A stretch of 64,000 nt of DNA from Bin87 sp965217175. Its GTDB lineage: Bacteria > Chloroflexota > Dehalococcoidia > Lucifugimonadales > UBA3495. Below the pieces are notes generated by a model, which ran no database searches, was not told where the DNA came from, and saw only the letters and a program-made list of their open reading frames with translations. Made by a program: the position numbers and the translations under genes. The stretch's first letter is position 1. Each line of letters starts with the position of its first letter. Shown in pieces: positions 61,459-64,000 of the stretch. The stretch covers positions 124,001 to 188,000 of the forward strand of contig OZ244251.1 in the NCBI GenBank assembly GCA_965217175.1. Direction: 5' to 3'.

Positions 61459-62676
61459 ATGGCCAGTCAGAACGAAACCCATGACGGCAACGAAGTAGAC
61501 CCTGCCGCCACCCCCATTGACGAAAGCGACCCCACGGGGCGTTATCATTCGTCCGCGGCTGAACGGGTCCAGCAGACCGTTGCCGGCCAGGACGACCCGC
61601 CTCCCGCCGAAGATACTGATGCGGTGGCCGACGTCGAGGCCGAACCCGAGGCTCCCCAATCCCCCAGCGACCGTTATCCGTGGATGAAGGATACCCGGCA
61701 GTGGGGGGTGCGTGCCCCACTGAGCTCCCGCGGCCTGACCATAGAGGCGATCAACATCGGCATCTATGGCGACATTCCCGACGAGAGCCGGGAAATGACC
61801 CGTATGCCCCGGGGATCGTTCGCCATTCCGGGTATGCCCCGCCTCGACAACTACTCGGTGAACCGCAAGGAGGAATTGTGGTCAGACAATACTCCAGCTC
61901 TGTATGAAGAGGCGATTCAACGCCGGTGGGTGGCCATGCAGGACATCCCCTGGGACACTCTGGTTCCTCAGGCGGACGACCTGGAACTGGCCTGGTGCCA
62001 GCTGTGCACTGAGCTGGGGCATCATGCCACCGCCGAAACCGACACCATCGGCCAGTGGCTGCACCGGATGAACTACGCCTATATCGAACCTAAAATGTTC
62101 CTGGCCACGCAGGAATTCGATTCGGCCCGCCACTACGAGGCAATGCGCCATCGCGCCCTGTCCAACGGCGGCACGCTGGGTCTGGAATCTCCCGGCATGT
62201 TGAACCGACGGATGATGGAAACCCGCGCCGGCTGGCCCGAAACCTCTGTCTCACTCTACATCGCCCGCGGTACACTGACCCTGATGCTGTACCGCTTCGG
62301 CGCCCAACACGCCAACAACCCCGCCGACCGCAAGATATTCAGCCTGTGTTTGCAGGACAAAGCCCGGCACATGGCATACGGTCAGGCGATGCTGAAGTAC
62401 TCTGTCGGCATCCAGGGCGCGAATTTCGCCACTTCCTTGCGGCGCATCCTGGGTTCCATCGAGAAGGACATGGCTGGGGAATTAGGCGACCCGGTGCTGT
62501 GGGAAGCAATGGCCATCATCGCCGGCGGCTCCGTGGCGCACATGGCTTCAGGAATGCACGCGGTGCGCAAGTTGCGTCGCGACTACATCAGGCAGTACGC
62601 CAGACGACTGCATTACGTCGGCATCGGCAAGCCTGAAAGCGCACTGCATCCAGACCTCATCGCCGTTTTGTCCTAA
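61459..62676 (+). CDS. Ferritin-like paralogue lacking the di-iron glutamates
   Basis: A 405-residue paralogue of the preceding protein. Shared segments are DIPWDTLVPQADDLELAWCQLCTE, KMFLATQ, RHRALSNGG and RYMAYG-like QDKARHMAYG. At the positions of the iron glutamates I read Ala190, Ser222 (FDSARH) and Lys301 (QDKARH), and no Glu in YIARGTLTL; both histidines (225, 304) remain. It should not hold a normal di-iron centre. The first 75 residues are acidic and Pro-rich. It probably partners the intact protein at 60260, in the way iron-less R2 homologues pair with active ones. Confidence 0.85.
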   Translation: MASQNETHDGNEVDPAATPIDESDPTGRYHSSAAERVQQTVAGQDDPPPAEDTDAVADVEAEPEAPQSPSDRYPWMKDTRQWGVRAPLSSRGLTIEAINIGIYGDIPDESREMTRMPRGSFAIPGMPRLDNYSVNRKEELWSDNTPALYEEAIQRRWVAMQDIPWDTLVPQADDLELAWCQLCTELGHHATAETDTIGQWLHRMNYAYIEPKMFLATQEFDSARHYEAMRHRALSNGGTLGLESPGMLNRRMMETRAGWPETSVSLYIARGTLTLMLYRFGAQHANNPADRKIFSLCLQDKARHMAYGQAMLKYSVGIQGANFATSLRRILGSIEKDMAGELGDPVLWEAMAIIAGGSVAHMASGMHAVRKLRRDYIRQYARRLHYVGIGKPESALHPDLIAVLS

Positions 62677-62818
62677 ACGTAACCGTCAGCGTCTCTCCTC
62701 GCATCCAGCGGCATTGCCTCCGTCAGGGGACACGCCCCCGGTAATATCCAGGGTGTCCAGCGACGCGGCGAAACAGCTCGCTTGCGTCCGCTTACCCGGG
62801 GGTGGTGCGCTGGCGGCG

Positions 62819-63856
62819 TCAGGGCTTCAGCAGCAGTTTCCCAAAGAAGTTGGTGGCTTCCATGGCCCGGTGGGCATCAGCCGCCTCCGCCAGTGGAAAT
62901 ACCTGGTGGATGGCCGGTTTGATTACTCCCCGGTTCAGGCTCGCCACGATCTGCCGCATGTCCTCCCTGGAACCCATGTATCCGCCGTAGATTTCGATCT
63001 GACGACTGAACAGCAGCCCCAGGTGCAATTCGGTCCGGAGTCCGCTGGTCGCTCCGCAGATGCAGTACCGGCCGCCCGGTCGCAGCGCGCGGAATCCATG
63101 AGTCCAAACGTCGGCCCCCACGTGGTCCACCAGCAGGTCGACACCCTCCCCGCCGGTAATTTCGCGAACCCGCTGCGTTATGTCTTCCTCGTTGTAGTTG
63201 ATAACGTGGTCGGCGCCCAGGTTGCGAGCCTGTTCCGCCTTTTCCGGCGTGCTCGTGGTGGCGATAACCGTAGCCCCCACCACGTTTTTGAAAACCTGAA
63301 TCGCCGCCGCGCCCACGCCGGCGGAAGCCGAAAACACCAGAGCAGTTTCCCAAGGCTGCAACGCCGCACGCCGCACTGCCATGTTCCACACGGGCAGGTA
63401 CGTCGTCGGAACGGCGGCAGCATCCTCATACGCAACCGACCCGTCCAGAACGTAGGCGTTGACCTCGGGCACGGACACCAGCTCGGCGTAGCTACCGTCT
63501 CGTGCCGTCCCCAGGAAGCGGCTGCGGCGGCAAAGGTCGTCGCGCCCAGACCCGCACCACTGGCATACTCCGCAGGCCAGGCGTGGGTTGACGATTACAC
63601 GGTCACCCACCTTGAGCATGCTGACGTTGGCCCCGATAGCCACCACCTCGCCGGCCGTATCGCCACCCAAAATCAGCGGCGGCGGAAACTCCCGCTCCAG
63701 CCCCCTCTGTCCCTGGCGCGTGAATATATCCAGGCGATTCAGCGCGCTGGCCTGCACGCTAACCACCACGTCGCCCGATCCGGGCGTGGGGTCGGGACGA
63801 TCTCCATATTGCAGTACGTCCACGTCGCCGTGGGCTTCGATATAAACGGCTTTCAT
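62819..63856 (-). CDS. Zinc-type alcohol dehydrogenase / quinone oxidoreductase (MDR family)
   Basis: A 345-residue medium-chain dehydrogenase. The N-terminal catalytic domain has ALNRLDIFTRQG, LGGDTAGEVVAIG, and the structural zinc lobe CGVCQWCGSGRDDLC with four cysteines. The Rossmann domain contains FSASAGVGAAAIQVFK, and DHVGADVW follows. It should bind NADP(H) or NAD(H), and it is nearest to the zinc-binding quinone reductase/alcohol dehydrogenase mixed group. AGGAGC lies about 12 bases before ATG 63856. It converges with the ferritin-like pair. Confidence 0.92.
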   Translation of the reverse strand: MKAVYIEAHGDVDVLQYGDRPDPTPGSGDVVVSVQASALNRLDIFTRQGQRGLEREFPPPLILGGDTAGEVVAIGANVSMLKVGDRVIVNPRLACGVCQWCGSGRDDLCRRSRFLGTARDGSYAELVSVPEVNAYVLDGSVAYEDAAAVPTTYLPVWNMAVRRAALQPWETALVFSASAGVGAAAIQVFKNVVGATVIATTSTPEKAEQARNLGADHVINYNEEDITQRVREITGGEGVDLLVDHVGADVWTHGFRALRPGGRYCICGATSGLRTELHLGLLFSRQIEIYGGYMGSREDMRQIVASLNRGVIKPAIHQVFPLAEAADAHRAMEATNFFGKLLLKP

Positions 63857-64000
63857 GTTGGCGGGTGCTCCTAGAAAGGTGGCCGGCGGTTGTCAAAACA
63901 ATCCTGGCACAGAAAGATTACAGCGAGCGTTTCATCGTGGCTGGCTGCCCGTCCGCACCGCGGAGCCTCGCTGTCGGGTGACCAGGGTTGATGGAACTGC
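63857..64000. other. Right edge, no gene seen
   Basis: The last 144 bases contain no convincing coding frame. They are upstream of the dehydrogenase gene and may include its promoter. Confidence 0.5.

Overview
The window is a GC-rich, densely coded bacterial segment. It holds about 50 protein genes, no rRNA or tRNA that I could find, and no CRISPR array. The gene content suggests a heterotrophic member of the Chloroflexota, probably SAR202/Dehalococcoidia-like. The signs are several luciferase-like flavin/F420 monooxygenases, class III (CaiB/BaiF) CoA transferases, short-chain dehydrogenases, oligopeptide ABC systems with lipoprotein binding proteins, a DUF1800/DUF1501 pair, and a lone xanthine-dehydrogenase-type molybdenum subunit. 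This placement is inference from gene content; no marker gene phylogeny was possible.

Layout. 1-6.6 kb (- strand): class III aminotransferase running off the left edge, a tandem-duplicated fused esterase, a flavin monooxygenase, an epimerase and a Tam-type methyltransferase. 6.6-10.5 kb (- strand): a decayed region with a PQQ-type propeller broken by two frameshifts, an insertion-sequence remnant fused in frame to a peptide permease, and a truncated frameshifted binding protein without a signal peptide. 10.6-16.6 kb (+): Nudix hydrolase, molybdenum hydroxylase large subunit, peptidyl-tRNA hydrolase and a zinc-metalloprotease lipoprotein. 16.7-21.1 kb (-): HD protein, SDR, F420/flavin oxidoreductase, phosphotransferase and a zinc-ribbon protein, with an SDR read divergently at 21.2 kb. 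22-27 kb (-): MFS transporter, SMC-like ATPase and a GH88/GH105-like hydrolase. 27.4-32.4 kb (+): two adjacent CaiB/BaiF CoA transferases and a penicillin acylase. 32.4-36.5 kb (-): flavin monooxygenase, CinA/PncC, TlyA and a crotonase. 36.9-40.8 kb (+): an intact peptide-binding protein and two permeases. 41-44 kb (+): two beta-propeller proteins and an unknown protein. 44-50 kb: DUF4234 protein, FAH-family enzyme, then an Uma2-folD-queA operon (-). 49.9-55.6 kb (+): corrinoid-binding-type protein, small Rieske protein and a strongly promoted DUF1800-DUF1501-NHL operon. 55.8-63.9 kb: FlK-like thioesterase, argF, der, plsY, two di-iron-type paralogues and a zinc/quinone-type dehydrogenase.

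Themes. Most accessory genes look catabolic: CoA activation or transfer, flavin-dependent oxygenation, ester/amide/glycoside hydrolysis and peptide uptake. Housekeeping genes (pth, tlyA, queA, folD, argF, der, plsY) are scattered among them. The most notable observations are two adjacent paralogue pairs in which only one partner keeps the catalytic residues (CoA transferases at 27.4-29.9 kb; di-iron proteins at 60.3-62.7 kb), the IS-permease chimera, the duplicated esterase, the signal-less DUF1800-DUF1501-NHL operon, and 122-bp repeats with matching terminal inverted repeats.
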